DNA from: Phytohabitans sp037414955
Lineage (GTDB): Bacteria; Actinomycetota; Actinomycetes; Mycobacteriales; Micromonosporaceae
Length of the DNA stretch: 64,000 bases
Direction of reading: 5' to 3'
NCBI GenBank assembly: GCA_037414955.1
Contig: JBBEWH010000012.1
Location: 62,001-126,000 of the forward strand
Part shown: piece after piece, positions 42,401 to 51,540 of the stretch
Position numbering within the stretch: position 1 is the stretch's first letter
How the letters are laid out: every line of letters starts with the position of its first letter
Notes under the pieces: model-generated
The model's input: only the letters and a program-made list of their open reading frames with translations
Told to the model about the DNA's origin: nothing
Databases searched by the model: none
Program-made: the position numbers and the translations under genes

Positions 42401-45400
42401 GCCGCCGGGCGCGCTGACCGTGGTGAGCTGCCCGGCCAGGTCGTAGCCGAGGGTGCGGGCGGTGGTGGCCGCCTCGGCGCCGGCGCCGGTCTCGGCGCGC
42501 AACCGGCCCGCGGCGTCGTAGGTCCGGGCCCGCACCACGTTGCCGGGCGCGGTGAGCCGCACGGGCTGGGCGTCGGCGTCGTACCCGACCGTCCAGGTGC
42601 GGTCGGCGGCGGCCGGGTGCGCGGCGGTGGACGGCTCGACCACCGACTCCGGCAGGCCGAGGGTGTTGTACGAGTACCGGGTCACGTTCCCGCGCCCGTC
42701 GGTGTAGCGGGTGCGGTTGCCCGCCGCGTCGTACCCGAAGGACGTGGTGATCGAGTGGTCGGCGCTGACCGGCTCGATCTGTTTCACCAGCCGGTCGGCC
42801 GCGTCGTACTCGAAGCGGGTGGTGTGCTGGTCGGGATCGGTCGCGCCGACCAGGTTGCCGGACACGTCGTAGGCGTAGGTCTGCGTGCGCAGGACGTCCT
42901 CGCCGAGCAGGTCGCTCTCCGAGGTCTTGTCGCCGAACTGGTTGAAGGCGACCCGGGTGACGCGGCCCTTGCCGTCCTCCTCGTACACCTGGCGGCCGGT
43001 GTAGTCGTACCCGTACCGCCGCACCACTCCCGCCGCGGACGTGGTCTTGGTCAGCTGGCCCAGCGCGTCGAACTCGCTGCGCGTGGTGGCACCGCTGGGC
43101 GCGGTCACCGCGCGGGCGTTGCCCGCGTCGTCGTAGGTCACCGTGCCGGTGAAGACACCGGCCTGCGGGTACCGCTCGATCTGGGTGCTGCTCACCGGGC
43201 GGTCGAGATCGTCGTATGTGGACTCCGTGCGGGCCCCGGTCGGCCCGGTGGTGGACAGCGGCTGGCCGGTCCGGGTGTACGTGAACCGGCTCAGTGCCCG
43301 CTGGTCGTTGGTCTCGCCCGGCTCGTCGCGTACGACCAGCCGGCTGAGCTGGTCGTAGGTGAACCGGGTGACCGCGCCGCCAGGTTCGGTCACCGACGTG
43401 ACGTTGCCGAGCGGGTCGTAGGTGGTGGCGGTGATCGGGGTGATCGTCTGCGACGGGCCCGGCGGCAGGTAGGCGGGCGCGATCGACTGCACGGGGCGCC
43501 CGAGCCGGTCGTACACGGAACGGCTGACCCGCCCGAGCGGGTCACGCGACGAGGTCTGCGCCCCGTACGTGTCGAAGCCGGCCACCGCGACCGGACGCGT
43601 CGAGGCCGAGGTGCCGTCGGCGTCCTCCGCCGTGACCGCCGGCCCGGTGACCTTGACCAGCCGCCCGGCCTCGTCGTAGTCGTAGTCGGTGGTGGCGTTC
43701 TTCGGATCGGTCGCCGAGGTGCGCAGGCCGCGCTGGTCGTACGTGTACGAGGTGACCCGGGTGTCCGGGCCCGCGGTGATGGTCTCCGTGCGGACGTTGC
43801 CGGCGTCGTCGTACTCGTAGTCGACCTGGTCGGACGGCTGGGTGCCGATGCCCGGGACGTTCGACGGCCGGCCGGTCATCGTGGTGCGCGTGACGTTGCC
43901 GTTGAGGTCGAAGGCGAACGTGCTGGTCCGGCGCAGCCCGTCGGGATCTTCGACGGTCTCGGTGACCTTGCCGACCCGGTCGACGGCGTGTGTGGTGACC
44001 TTGGTGCCGTTGCCCGCGACCCGTTTGACCAGGTGCCCGGCGCCGTTGTAGGTGTTCTCCTCGATCACGTAGTCGCGGGTCGCGCCGTTGGGGTCGTGGA
44101 ACTTCTTGAGCGTGACCTTGTGCAGCAGGTCGTCGCGGTAGTAGCCGTACTCGAGCCGGCGGCCCATGGCGTCGGTGTCGCTGGCCAGCCGCCCGGCGTG
44201 GTCGTAGGAGTAGGCGTGCAGCACCAGGTAGTCACGGTCACCGGTGCCGGGTGCGCCCTCCGGGTCGCCGCGCCAGCCGCGCAGGCGGATCTCCGCGGTC
44301 TTGTTGCGCGCCGTGTACGCGTAGTCGTAACGGTTGCCACCCGCGTCGACCATCGACACCCGGTTGCCGAACCGGTCGTAGGCGTAGCTGGTCTGGCCGC
44401 CCTCCGGGTCGGTGACCAGCACCGGATGGCTGTGCTCGTCGTACTCGGTGGTGGTGACCCGCGCCGCGTCGCCGCCGAGCAGGTCCGAGATGGTGACCTT
44501 GGTGGTGTTGCCGTCGGCGTCGTACTCGTTGACCACCTGCTGCTGGTGCCGCACGCCGGTGACCGCGTCGGTGGTGGCCGGCTGGGTCACCGACCGGATC
44601 CGGCCGTTGGTGTCATAGGCGTACGTGGTGGTCAGGCCGCTCGGATAGGCGTCGGAGAGCACCTTCTCGGTGATCTTGCGGCCGATCGCGTCGTAGGTGT
44701 ACTCGGTGACCAGCCCGGACGGCAGGGTCACCCGCGCCAGGTCACCGTTGGGGAAGTACGCGTACCGGGTGGCCTTCTGCCGCGCGTCGAGCGTGCTGAG
44801 CAGCATCCCGGCCGGGACGGTCCCGCCGCCGACGGCCGGCTCGGTGCCGTTGGCGTACGCGTGGTCGACCGTGCTGCCGTCCGGGTTGGTCTGCACGTCG
44901 AGCTGGCCGGTGAAGTGGTAGGTGTAGCCGGTGCGGTAGGTGTTGTCCGTGGCACTGGCCGAGCGGCCGTCGCGCTGCTCGGTGACCAGGTCGCTGCGCG
45001 GATCGTAGGGGTCGGCCGGCGAGGCCGGATACTTCGAGTACGCGGTGAAGCAGGTGCTCGCGTCCCGGCAGGTCTTCCGCTCGGTGACGTTGCCGCGGTC
45101 GTCGTACTTCATCTCGACCGCGAAGCCGTTCTCGTTGACGACCTTGCTCTGGTTGCCCTTGTCGTCGTATTCGAAGCTGCGCACGGCGAGGCCGTCGAGC
45201 GTGTGCCGCACGAAGACCGGCCCGCCGGCGTTGCCCGGGATGATCGTGCAGAACGCGGGGTCCTGCGGGTCGGGGCGTGAGCAGACCGGCGTCGGCTCGG
45301 TTGGCGGGTCGGGGTCCGGGATGCCGGTGTCCTCGGGCCGGGTCTCCAGGCCGAGCGGGGTGCCCGAACGCAGCAGGCGGCCGGCCAGCGCGTCGTACTC

Positions 45401-48400
45401 GTACAGGTTCGGCCGGCCCGCCGGGTCCAGCACCTGGATGCTGCGCCGCAGGTCGGAGTCGTTGCCGTAGACGGCCGGCACGCCGATCTTCCAGACGCCG
45501 CCGTTGTCGTCGGTGTACTCCTTGATCCGGTCGACCGCGACGTCGTAGGTGACCTCGGCGCCGATCCGGCCACTGGGCAGGATCACCTTGGTGAGCTGCG
45601 TGGCGGGCGCGGTGCCGGCCCGGTGGTGCGCCTGGACCGCGGCGGGCCCGAGCGGGTGCGAGTAGAGCGCGACCTCGTCGATCGTGCCCTGGAACGAGCG
45701 CTGCGCCGTGCCGCCCCAGCCCGGCCAGGAGGCGGGTGTGCTGGCCGCGGCCGCGCCGATCTGGTTCATGGTCAGGTCGGAGTGCTCGATGGCCTGGCCG
45801 GTGCGCTCGCCGACCTTGACGCCGTCCAGGTAGAGCGTCTGCGTGGTGCCGATGACCGACAGCACGGCGTGGTGCCAGGCGTCGTCCCAGACCCGCACCG
45901 AGGAGGTGATCGGGTTGATCGTGCCGGTGGCGAACTGCCCGCGCAGCAGGCCGTCGGTGCCGGTGTAGAGGGCCGGGACGCCGACGCCGGGCGCCGTGCC
46001 CAACGCCTTGTCCTGGTATCCGATCAGCGGCCCGCCGGTCTGCGTCGGGCCGACCTTGAACCACACCTCGACGGCCGCGTCGCGGCTCTTCTTGACCGTG
46101 CCCTTGGGCAGCTCGATCTGCGAGTTCACGCCGTTGAAGGCGGCCGCGCCGTCGCCGGCGCCGGCGATCGCGCCGGCCGCGCCGGCCGTCACGTTGCGGT
46201 AGGTGCCGTTGTCCTTGCCGAGGTTGACCGCGATCGCGCTGGCCGCGCCCGTCGCGCCGGCCGGGTCGCCGAGCCGCCAGTACGACTCGGGCTTCGCGTC
46301 CAGCACGGTGCTGCGGTAGTGCGAACCGCTGCCGTACTCGTAGAGCGTGCAGGCGGTCGCCGAGGCCGGCGGGCAGACCTTGGTCAGCGCGTCGCCGGTG
46401 TACGTGTACCGCCAGGTCAACGCGGTGCCGTCGACCGGGTCGGTGCTCACCGAGTCGATGTGGTTGCCGGCCCAGGTGAAGCGCAGCGACCGGCCGGCGC
46501 TGCCCGATGCCTGCGCCCGGGAGACCCTGCCGCTGGTGTAGGTCAGCGTCACGGACCGGCCGGCGATGTCGGTGATCTTGGTCAGGTTGCTGGTCGCGCC
46601 GGCGCCGGCCAGCGCGAACTGGTACTTCGTGCCGGAGCGGTCCTGCAGGGTCCAGGCGGTGCCGTCGGCGGTGAGCCGGGCCGTGCGGCCGGGCGGCGCG
46701 GCGAACGTGCCGTCGGGATTCTTGCCGAACCGGACGGCCTGGCCGTCCGGGTAGCGGACCACGACGTTGCCCGAGCCGTCCTCGTCCGGGACGACCTTCA
46801 TGTCGTACCGCGAGCTCCACCCGGCGCCGAACGCGGAGTCGGTGCGCGGGTCGAGGCTGTTGTAGGTGCGGCTGAGGTTGAGCTCGGGGCCGGTCGTCGC
46901 CACGGTGGCGTCGAGCGCGGCGGTGCGGTAGTTGCCGACCTGGGCGTCGAACTCGGTGTCCTGGCTGGCGTAGGGCGCGTTGGCGATCCGCGAGGTGACC
47001 TCGGGCTGCGGCACCGCGGCGATCAGCGCCAGGTCCGGCGTGATCGTCTCGTTGGCGGCATCCTTGATGTACGCCCGCCAGACGTACTCCTTGCTCCACA
47101 CCAGCCGTCCCGCCGGCACCGCCCAGGACTGCTTGGACTGGTAGCCGGAGCCGGTGCAGCCGGTCGGGGCGCCGGTGGCGGGCTTGTCGCAGACCTCGAA
47201 CTTGTACTGCAGCGCGGATCCGGGCGGCGCGTCGACGTCCACGCCCTTCGCCCACAGCAGCGGCGTCAGCGTCGGCGTCTGGTATCCGTGCGGCGGGTAG
47301 ATCTCCTGCGCCACCGGCGGCACGTCGAAGACCTGCAGCATGATCCGGCCCGGCGGCACCTGGTGGTCGGTGAAGACCGCGCCACCCGTACGGACCATCG
47401 TGAAATCGAGCAGGTAGTCGCCCGGCTCCAGCGCCTTGATCGTGGCCTCGAGGGTGACCGTGGCGCCGCGGGCGACCGTGCCGGTGAGGTTCGCCGACCG
47501 CTGCTGGGTGACCGCCTCGCCGCTGTCCGCGTCGTACGCGCGGTAGGCCAGGTAGTAGTCGCCGGGCGCCCACGCCTCCGCGCCCAGGTTGGTGACCGTC
47601 ACCTGGACCTTGCCGTCCTGGTTACGGGTCACCGCCGGATCCGGCGTCGGCTTCGGGATGGCGTAGGTGGCGTTGTACGGGGTGTGCGTCACGTACAGCT
47701 TCGGCGGGTTGGCGCCGGCGCCGCCGAATCGCTTCCAGGCCTGCGAGTCGCTGGTCGAGGCGCGCATCGAGAGGCCGTTGTTGGCTTGCTCGCCGTTGGC
47801 CCAGCCCTGCACCAGCCGGCTGCCGGCCACACCGAGGTCGATCATCTCGGGGGTGGCCGGGCACCGGGACGCGCCCTCGCCGAAGGCCACGTAGCCGTAC
47901 GCGAAGGACCGGCTGGCCAGGGCCGCACCGACCGAGGGCCCCGGGTACCGGTAGCCGCTGCCGGCCGTCCAGGCCTGGGTCACCGGGTGCACGGTCACCG
48001 GCCGGGCCCGGCAGGACGGCGCGTCGAAGTTGGTGGCGACCAGCGCGGCGCCGTAGACCGTGTGGTTGCGCAGCCCGCTGACGCCGAACTTCACGTACGA
48101 CGCATTGTCGGTGCCGTCGACCCGGCCGACCTTGAGTTCCGACGGGCTCGCGGCGGAGCCACCGCCGGCGACGTTCATCATCTCGCCGGCGTAGCTGTCC
48201 ACCGGCGGCCCGGCGCTCTGGTCCACCTGAACGGAGAACTCGGTGGTCTGCGTGCCGTCGGCGTTGTCGTAGACGCGCTCGGTCGCGTGCGCCGGGGTGC
48301 GCAACCGGCTGGTCCGGCGGTCGAACCCGGTGAACTCGCGAGCCGGCGGGCGCACCACCGACGCCTTGTTCCGGACGGACGGCCGCTGCGGCAGCGCCGT

Positions 48401-48637
48401 GGTCGGGTACCGCCCGCGCACCGACTTCGGCACGTGGGTGTTCCGGGATTTCCCGTCCGGGCCGTTCACCGCGGTGGCGGCACCCCAGCGCTGTTCGGGC
48501 GCGCGACCGGGCGCCGCGGCGCTGGTCCTTCGCGGCTCGTCCGGCGCGGCGCGGGCCACCGCCGAGCACCCCGTCGACAACACCACCGAAATCGCGACCG
48601 ACGTCGCCAACCACCGGGCACCAGCCTTGCGCGCCAT
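39482..48637 (-). CDS. RHS-repeat polymorphic toxin with Hint and C-terminal nuclease-like domain
   Basis: A 3051-residue protein from ATG 48637 (GGGGAGG upstream). It starts with a lipobox-like signal (SVVLSTGCSAVA), then DNRLRE (about 105-300), a CARDB-like beta domain (about 340-450), the RHS entry (about 555-780), a LamG domain (about 782-1000, ESYWRLGDPAGATG) and dozens of RHS/YD repeats (about 1000-2380). The RHS core (YDPFGERIASASRTSSVGFQ to GAPLDYSDPDGHWPKW, ending near 2462), an Ala-rich helical stretch and a Hint autoprocessing domain (about 2782-2930: GCNSFTPGTRVLMADGS to LVHNA) come next. The last about 120 residues (KLDMHVFD, then GYVETKWRS) resemble a PD-(D/E)XK nuclease. The RHS shell should encapsulate the toxin and Hint may release it. 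Confidence 0.92.
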   Translation of the reverse strand: MARKAGARWLATSVAISVVLSTGCSAVARAAPDEPRRTSAAAPGRAPEQRWGAATAVNGPDGKSRNTHVPKSVRGRYPTTALPQRPSVRNKASVVRPPAREFTGFDRRTSRLRTPAHATERVYDNADGTQTTEFSVQVDQSAGPPVDSYAGEMMNVAGGGSAASPSELKVGRVDGTDNASYVKFGVSGLRNHTVYGAALVATNFDAPSCRARPVTVHPVTQAWTAGSGYRYPGPSVGAALASRSFAYGYVAFGEGASRCPATPEMIDLGVAGSRLVQGWANGEQANNGLSMRASTSDSQAWKRFGGAGANPPKLYVTHTPYNATYAIPKPTPDPAVTRNQDGKVQVTVTNLGAEAWAPGDYYLAYRAYDADSGEAVTQQRSANLTGTVARGATVTLEATIKALEPGDYLLDFTMVRTGGAVFTDHQVPPGRIMLQVFDVPPVAQEIYPPHGYQTPTLTPLLWAKGVDVDAPPGSALQYKFEVCDKPATGAPTGCTGSGYQSKQSWAVPAGRLVWSKEYVWRAYIKDAANETITPDLALIAAVPQPEVTSRIANAPYASQDTEFDAQVGNYRTAALDATVATTGPELNLSRTYNSLDPRTDSAFGAGWSSRYDMKVVPDEDGSGNVVVRYPDGQAVRFGKNPDGTFAAPPGRTARLTADGTAWTLQDRSGTKYQFALAGAGATSNLTKITDIAGRSVTLTYTSGRVSRAQASGSAGRSLRFTWAGNHIDSVSTDPVDGTALTWRYTYTGDALTKVCPPASATACTLYEYGSGSHYRSTVLDAKPESYWRLGDPAGATGAASAIAVNLGKDNGTYRNVTAGAAGAIAGAGDGAAAFNGVNSQIELPKGTVKKSRDAAVEVWFKVGPTQTGGPLIGYQDKALGTAPGVGVPALYTGTDGLLRGQFATGTINPITSSVRVWDDAWHHAVLSVIGTTQTLYLDGVKVGERTGQAIEHSDLTMNQIGAAAASTPASWPGWGGTAQRSFQGTIDEVALYSHPLGPAAVQAHHRAGTAPATQLTKVILPSGRIGAEVTYDVAVDRIKEYTDDNGGVWKIGVPAVYGNDSDLRRSIQVLDPAGRPNLYEYDALAGRLLRSGTPLGLETRPEDTGIPDPDPPTEPTPVCSRPDPQDPAFCTIIPGNAGGPVFVRHTLDGLAVRSFEYDDKGNQSKVVNENGFAVEMKYDDRGNVTERKTCRDASTCFTAYSKYPASPADPYDPRSDLVTEQRDGRSASATDNTYRTGYTYHFTGQLDVQTNPDGSTVDHAYANGTEPAVGGGTVPAGMLLSTLDARQKATRYAYFPNGDLARVTLPSGLVTEYTYDAIGRKITEKVLSDAYPSGLTTTYAYDTNGRIRSVTQPATTDAVTGVRHQQQVVNEYDADGNTTKVTISDLLGGDAARVTTTEYDEHSHPVLVTDPEGGQTSYAYDRFGNRVSMVDAGGNRYDYAYTARNKTAEIRLRGWRGDPEGAPGTGDRDYLVLHAYSYDHAGRLASDTDAMGRRLEYGYYRDDLLHKVTLKKFHDPNGATRDYVIEENTYNGAGHLVKRVAGNGTKVTTHAVDRVGKVTETVEDPDGLRRTSTFAFDLNGNVTRTTMTGRPSNVPGIGTQPSDQVDYEYDDAGNVRTETITAGPDTRVTSYTYDQRGLRTSATDPKNATTDYDYDEAGRLVKVTGPAVTAEDADGTSASTRPVAVAGFDTYGAQTSSRDPLGRVSRSVYDRLGRPVQSIAPAYLPPGPSQTITPITATTYDPLGNVTSVTEPGGAVTRFTYDQLSRLVVRDEPGETNDQRALSRFTYTRTGQPLSTTGPTGARTESTYDDLDRPVSSTQIERYPQAGVFTGTVTYDDAGNARAVTAPSGATTRSEFDALGQLTKTTSAAGVVRRYGYDYTGRQVYEEDGKGRVTRVAFNQFGDKTSESDLLGEDVLRTQTYAYDVSGNLVGATDPDQHTTRFEYDAADRLVKQIEPVSADHSITTSFGYDAAGNRTRYTDGRGNVTRYSYNTLGLPESVVEPSTAAHPAAADRTWTVGYDADAQPVRLTAPGNVVRARTYDAAGRLRAETGAGAEAATTARTLGYDLAGQLTTVSAPGGTNTYSYNDRGDLLNAAGPSGNASFAYDNDGLLTGRTDAAGTATFGYDRGRLKTVTDGLTGTTQTLGYDAAGALQSVDYGGGRTRALTYDDYGQLASDTVRSAGNAVVASVSYGYDANGHVVRKTTAGTAEAGDNRYEYDWAGRLTAWIGPGGRTAYEWDDSGNRTKAGTKTATFDERNRLLSDGDYTYQYTARGSLKSRTSSGLAEQYSFDAFDRLVSSEGQDYTYDGLDRAAARNGVAFTYAGAEDDPVAYASERYGRGAGGELLSTAVGTAKRLTVADAHGDIVAELDPTAPHASAPAGSTAYDPFGERIASASRTSSVGFQGDWTDPDTGQVDMGARWYQPGTGTFTSRDSVNYSAGDSVLANRYTYGAGAPLDYSDPDGHWPKWIRKAANIVKSVATTVYNAAATVASAAWSAVKALGSALARGAEWVYNKSGLASAVNAVGNAVKKGANWAQQKKAQAAAAARKAAAAVTAAAKKAAATAVKYTPLPVLAAVTKPLLKTIGKVVSTTAKLAASVVSVAVTAIADPKKFATQLYQAAADKVGAVIETVSKAAIAAGQWVAEHKDAILEGLAIVGSIAAGIACAAATAGAAAVACMVGAAALINLAKDMGQGDIKNWKDAAKSAGIGAAQGLMGAGAGAIGAKVVGAVAAKGVGLAGQMAAGAVTGGVTDAGMQYAATGEVNMAGVAMGAAFGAFSGGRSRGCNSFTPGTRVLMADGSTEPIDQVAIGDTVKATDPTTGRTENKQVTDVIVGDGEKHLVEITVDVDDAAGDKVAKVTATDEHPFWVDDANRWVNAKDLKPGHRFETADHRSAEVVETRFWTQRQRVYNLTVDGLHTYYVLAGDIAALVHNARKCDVVHPSQPQGGARNRMAGDGFRDDVAAFLRSQGRFVETDAQNPAAMTFRAPRRDGTWGDRKLDMHVFDRPGGRLLGYVETKWRSAGRKYKNSDQEHQDNWLRKHAGINISVVAGG

Positions 48638-48708
48638 GCAGACCTCCCCAGGTCGTTGCGAGCATTCCGCCATCCGGTCGCCGCGGCTGTCGAGAACGGG
48701 TGCGGATC

Positions 48709-48728
48709 GGTTGCGCAGGCGCGCAACC
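48709..48728. promoter_or_regulatory. 20-bp dyad between RHS toxin and LuxR-type regulator
   Basis: GGTTGCGCAGGCGCGCAACC is a perfect 8-bp inverted repeat with a 4-bp centre. A further half-site GTTGCGC is at 48738-48744. It lies in the 196-bp space between the divergent toxin gene and regulator, so it is a good candidate binding site for that regulator. Confidence 0.55.
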
Positions 48729-48833
48729 GTGGAGCTCGTTGCGCACATGAGCAAGGAATCGGCGTCCGGGGCTGGCGCCGGTGACCTGGACGCGGTTCAG
48801 TCTTCGTGGAGTTGTCATGGGGGAGGCGACAAC

Positions 48834-49853
48834 GTGGTGATCGCCCAACGTGAGGTGGTGCCGTCCTTGAGCCGCTGGGGCCTGTCGGCACACGCGGACC
48901 TGGCGTACCGAGCGCTCGCCCTGCAGGGAGCGGACACGGCGCAGGCGCTGGCCCGCCGGCTCGGGGTCGAGTCCCGGCGGATCGACCGGGCGCTGGACGA
49001 GCTGGCAGACGTCGGCGCGGTGCGCATCCGGGTCGAGGGTTGCACCCGGTACTGGCATCCCGTCGCCGGCGACCGGGTGGTGTCGATGCTGCGGCAGCGG
49101 CGCACCCCGCAGTTGTGGAGCGCGAAACTCCAGCGGCACCTGGCCGCGGTGTCCGGCCTGCACCTGGACCGGCTCCCGGCGGACTCGGTGTGCCGGCTGC
49201 CGAGCCGGGCGGCCGCCCGCGGCCGCATCGCCGAGCTGGTCGCCGTCGAGCGCTGCGAGCACCTGACGATCAACACGGAGGACGTGTTCAGCGCGGACGC
49301 GGCCGCGGCGGCCACGCCGCTGGACCGGTCACTGCTGGCCCGCGGCGTGCGGCTGCGCACGCTCACGCCCGCGCCGCTGGACGGCAGCCACGCCGAGCCG
49401 CTGGCGGGCGGCGCCGAGCACCGGGAGGCCGCCTCGCTGCCGTTGAAGCTGATGGTGTTCGACCGGCGCGCGGCTCTGCTCCCGGCGGACCCCGCCAACT
49501 TCGACGCCGGCGCGGTGGTCCTCACCGACCAGGAGGCGGTGGCGCAGCTGACCCAGCTGTTCTACCGGTTTTGGGGCAGCGCCCGCGATATCAACCAGCA
49601 CGAGGTGCCCGCCATCATGCTCACTGCCCGGGAACAGGCCATCGTCTCCCTGCTCAGCGCCGGCCACAGCGAGGCCGCGGCCGCCGCCGAGCTTGGTCTG
49701 AGCCGCCGCACCGTCGTCTACACGCTGCGCGCCCTGATGGACCGCCTCGGCGTGGCCAACCGCTTCCAGCTCGCCCTGGTCCTGGGCGCCGCCCACGCCG
49801 TGCCGGTGCCCGACGTGGGCCGGTCGACCACCCGAGAATCGGAGGAGTCCTGA
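48834..49853 (+). CDS. LuxR-type regulator with TrmB-like N-terminal winged helix
   Basis: A 339-residue protein. I start at GTG 48834, which follows GGGGGAGG at ideal spacing; ATG 48747 lies upstream in frame but lacks this and would add low-complexity sequence. The N-terminal winged helix (LSAHADLAYRALALQGADTA, ARRLGVESRRIDRALDELAD) is of the TrmB/IclR-like type. The C-terminus is a LuxR/NarL HTH (LTAREQAIVSLLSAGHSEAA, LGLSRRTVVYTLRALMDRLG). Such regulators are common in actinobacteria next to secreted effector genes. It is divergent from the RHS toxin and its stop overlaps the start of the secreted protein gene (TGATG). Confidence 0.85.
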   Translation: MVIAQREVVPSLSRWGLSAHADLAYRALALQGADTAQALARRLGVESRRIDRALDELADVGAVRIRVEGCTRYWHPVAGDRVVSMLRQRRTPQLWSAKLQRHLAAVSGLHLDRLPADSVCRLPSRAAARGRIAELVAVERCEHLTINTEDVFSADAAAAATPLDRSLLARGVRLRTLTPAPLDGSHAEPLAGGAEHREAASLPLKLMVFDRRAALLPADPANFDAGAVVLTDQEAVAQLTQLFYRFWGSARDINQHEVPAIMLTAREQAIVSLLSAGHSEAAAAAELGLSRRTVVYTLRALMDRLGVANRFQLALVLGAAHAVPVPDVGRSTTRESEES

Positions 49854-50404
49854 TGCTTCGCCTCACCGCGGCCATGTTCGTCGCGGCCCTGACCGCCACG
49901 CTTGCCGGCCCCGCACCCGCGTTGGCGGACCCGGTGCCGTGGACCATGGCGCCGTGCGCCACCGCCACCCTGGGCAACGCCGTTCGGGACAGGTCGGTGG
50001 CCTGGTTCGTCATCTCCGGGGAGGCCGTGCAGTGCGCACCGGCGGTCGCCGGCGGCGGCGTTCGCATCGCCGTCTACCCGGCGGGCGGAGAGACCGGCTA
50101 CTCACAGGGGTTCAACGTCCGGCTGTTCGATTTCGCGGACGTCGGCGTGAGTCGCGAGTTCGGCGCCGCGGTCGTGGGGACGTCACCCGGTGAGGACGGC
50201 GTCTGCGTCCTGGCCGGCGAACACTCGCGCATCGCGTGCGTCCGGGTGACCGTCGCGGAGGACCGCACAACCGCCAGAACGGAACGGATCGATGTCAACG
50301 ATCCCCTGGTCGCCAAGGAGCTCCACCGCCTCGAACCGTACGCGGGCAGCGTGTACCCACCGGACGGCAAGGGCATGGATCCGACCTGCGGCACCTGCTT
50401 CTGA
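49853..50404 (+). CDS. Small secreted protein, translationally coupled to the LuxR-type gene
   Basis: A 183-residue protein with a signal peptide (LTAAMFVAALTATLAGPAPA, cleavage after ALA). Its ATG overlaps the TGA of the regulator. The mature part has six cysteines (for example APCATATLG, AVQCAPAVAGG, GVCVLAGEHSRIACVRV and CGTCF at the very end), suggesting three disulfides. No known domain. Its closeness to the regulator and the RHS toxin makes it a candidate accessory or protective factor, but nothing in the sequence proves that. Confidence 0.75.
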   Translation: MLRLTAAMFVAALTATLAGPAPALADPVPWTMAPCATATLGNAVRDRSVAWFVISGEAVQCAPAVAGGGVRIAVYPAGGETGYSQGFNVRLFDFADVGVSREFGAAVVGTSPGEDGVCVLAGEHSRIACVRVTVAEDRTTARTERIDVNDPLVAKELHRLEPYAGSVYPPDGKGMDPTCGTCF

Positions 50405-50430
50405 CACCGTCGCCACGCGTCACCCCGCGC

Positions 50431-51465
50431 TCAGCGGGCCCGGTGTTCGGCGCGGGCTGGTGCGCCCACCTGGTGCAGGTGTCGCAGGGCTTGGCGGTAG
50501 GAAGCGATGAGGCTGGTCTGTTCGTAGGCGACGCCGATTTCGGCGCAGTATGCCTGCACGATCGGCTGCGCTTTGCGCAGGTTGGAGCTTGGCATGGCAG
50601 GGAACAGATGGTGCTCGATCTGGTAGTTCAGGCCGCCGAGCGCCACGTCGATCAGCCAGCCGCCGCGGACGTTGCGCGAGGTCAGCACCTGCTTGCGCAG
50701 GTAGTCCTCGTCGCCGGTCGGGTGCGGCATGCCTTTGTGGTTGGGCGCGAACGTCATGCCGAGGTATACGCCGAACAGCGCCTGGTGCAGGAGCAGGAAG
50801 GCGATGGCCTGCGGCGGTGACAGGACGATCAGCAGTGCGGAAAGGTAGCCGACGGCGTGCAGGATCAGCAGCGTGCCTTCCAGGCGGGGGCGCTTGACCG
50901 TGCCATCGCGCAAGGCCCTGACGCTGGAGACCTTCAGGTCGGCGGCGAGCAGGGTGAGCAGTGGGAAGAACAGTACGGCCTGGTGCCGGGTGACGAAGCC
51001 CTTCAGCCCGCGCCTGCCCAGGGCCGACTTCGTGGCCCAGATGAGCACCTCGGGCGCTACGTCCGGATCGAGGTCGTCGTGGTTGGGGTTGTTGTGGTGA
51101 CGGGTGTGCTTGTCCATCCACCAGCCGTAGCTCATCCCGATGCCGAGGTTTCCCGCGAGCCGCCCGGCGACCTCGCTGGGACGCTTGGTGCGGAACACCT
51201 GGCGGTGTGCCAGGTCGTGCGCCACGAGCCCGACCTGGGCGAAGGTGACGGCGAGGAACGCGGCCGTGATCATCTGCCACCAGGAGGAGCCGATGAGGAA
51301 GAACGCGGTCCAACCGCCGAGGAACATGAGCGTGACGACGCTCAGCCGCGCGATGTAGTAGGCGGGCCGGCGCCGCATCAGCCCCTCGCCGTTGATCCGG
51401 CGGGACAGCACGGCGAAGTCGCTGCCGGTCGCCGTCGTTCCCGACGGCGGCATGGTGATCGTCAT
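50431..51465 (-). CDS. Membrane fatty acid desaturase
   Basis: The 344-residue protein has the three histidine boxes of the integral membrane desaturase family: HDLAHRQ (about residue 84), HTRHHNNPN (about 121) and QIEHHLFP (about 281). There are four to five hydrophobic segments between them. The QxxHH third box and the arrangement match acyl-lipid or acyl-CoA front-end desaturases (DesA3-like). It inserts a double bond into membrane acyl chains using a di-iron centre. It is divergent from a two-component system 108 bp away, an arrangement reminiscent of the DesK/DesR thermosensor pair next to a desaturase. Confidence 0.9.
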   Translation of the reverse strand: MTITMPPSGTTATGSDFAVLSRRINGEGLMRRRPAYYIARLSVVTLMFLGGWTAFFLIGSSWWQMITAAFLAVTFAQVGLVAHDLAHRQVFRTKRPSEVAGRLAGNLGIGMSYGWWMDKHTRHHNNPNHDDLDPDVAPEVLIWATKSALGRRGLKGFVTRHQAVLFFPLLTLLAADLKVSSVRALRDGTVKRPRLEGTLLILHAVGYLSALLIVLSPPQAIAFLLLHQALFGVYLGMTFAPNHKGMPHPTGDEDYLRKQVLTSRNVRGGWLIDVALGGLNYQIEHHLFPAMPSSNLRKAQPIVQAYCAEIGVAYEQTSLIASYRQALRHLHQVGAPARAEHRAR

Positions 51466-51521
51466 GTTTCTATCGAACCCTGTGACGTCCGGATCGTCAG
51501 GAGCGCTATGACCTGCGGCCC

Positions 51522-51539
51522 GGTGGTGCTAGCACCACC
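51522..51539. promoter_or_regulatory. 18-bp perfect palindrome in the desaturase/kinase intergenic region
   Basis: GGTGGTGCTAGCACCACC is an uninterrupted palindrome just upstream of a -35 element (51541). It is a likely binding site for the response regulator at 52833 and could serve both divergent genes. Confidence 0.55.
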
Positions 51540-51540
51540 A

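Noticed and set aside
41249..48784. Very long plus-strand ORFs (over 1000 codons) opposite the RHS gene, and another at 37217-41095
   Set aside because: Their codon pattern mirrors the GC-biased minus-strand gene, and the translations are low-complexity Arg/Gly/Val-rich sequence with no domain. They are shadows.
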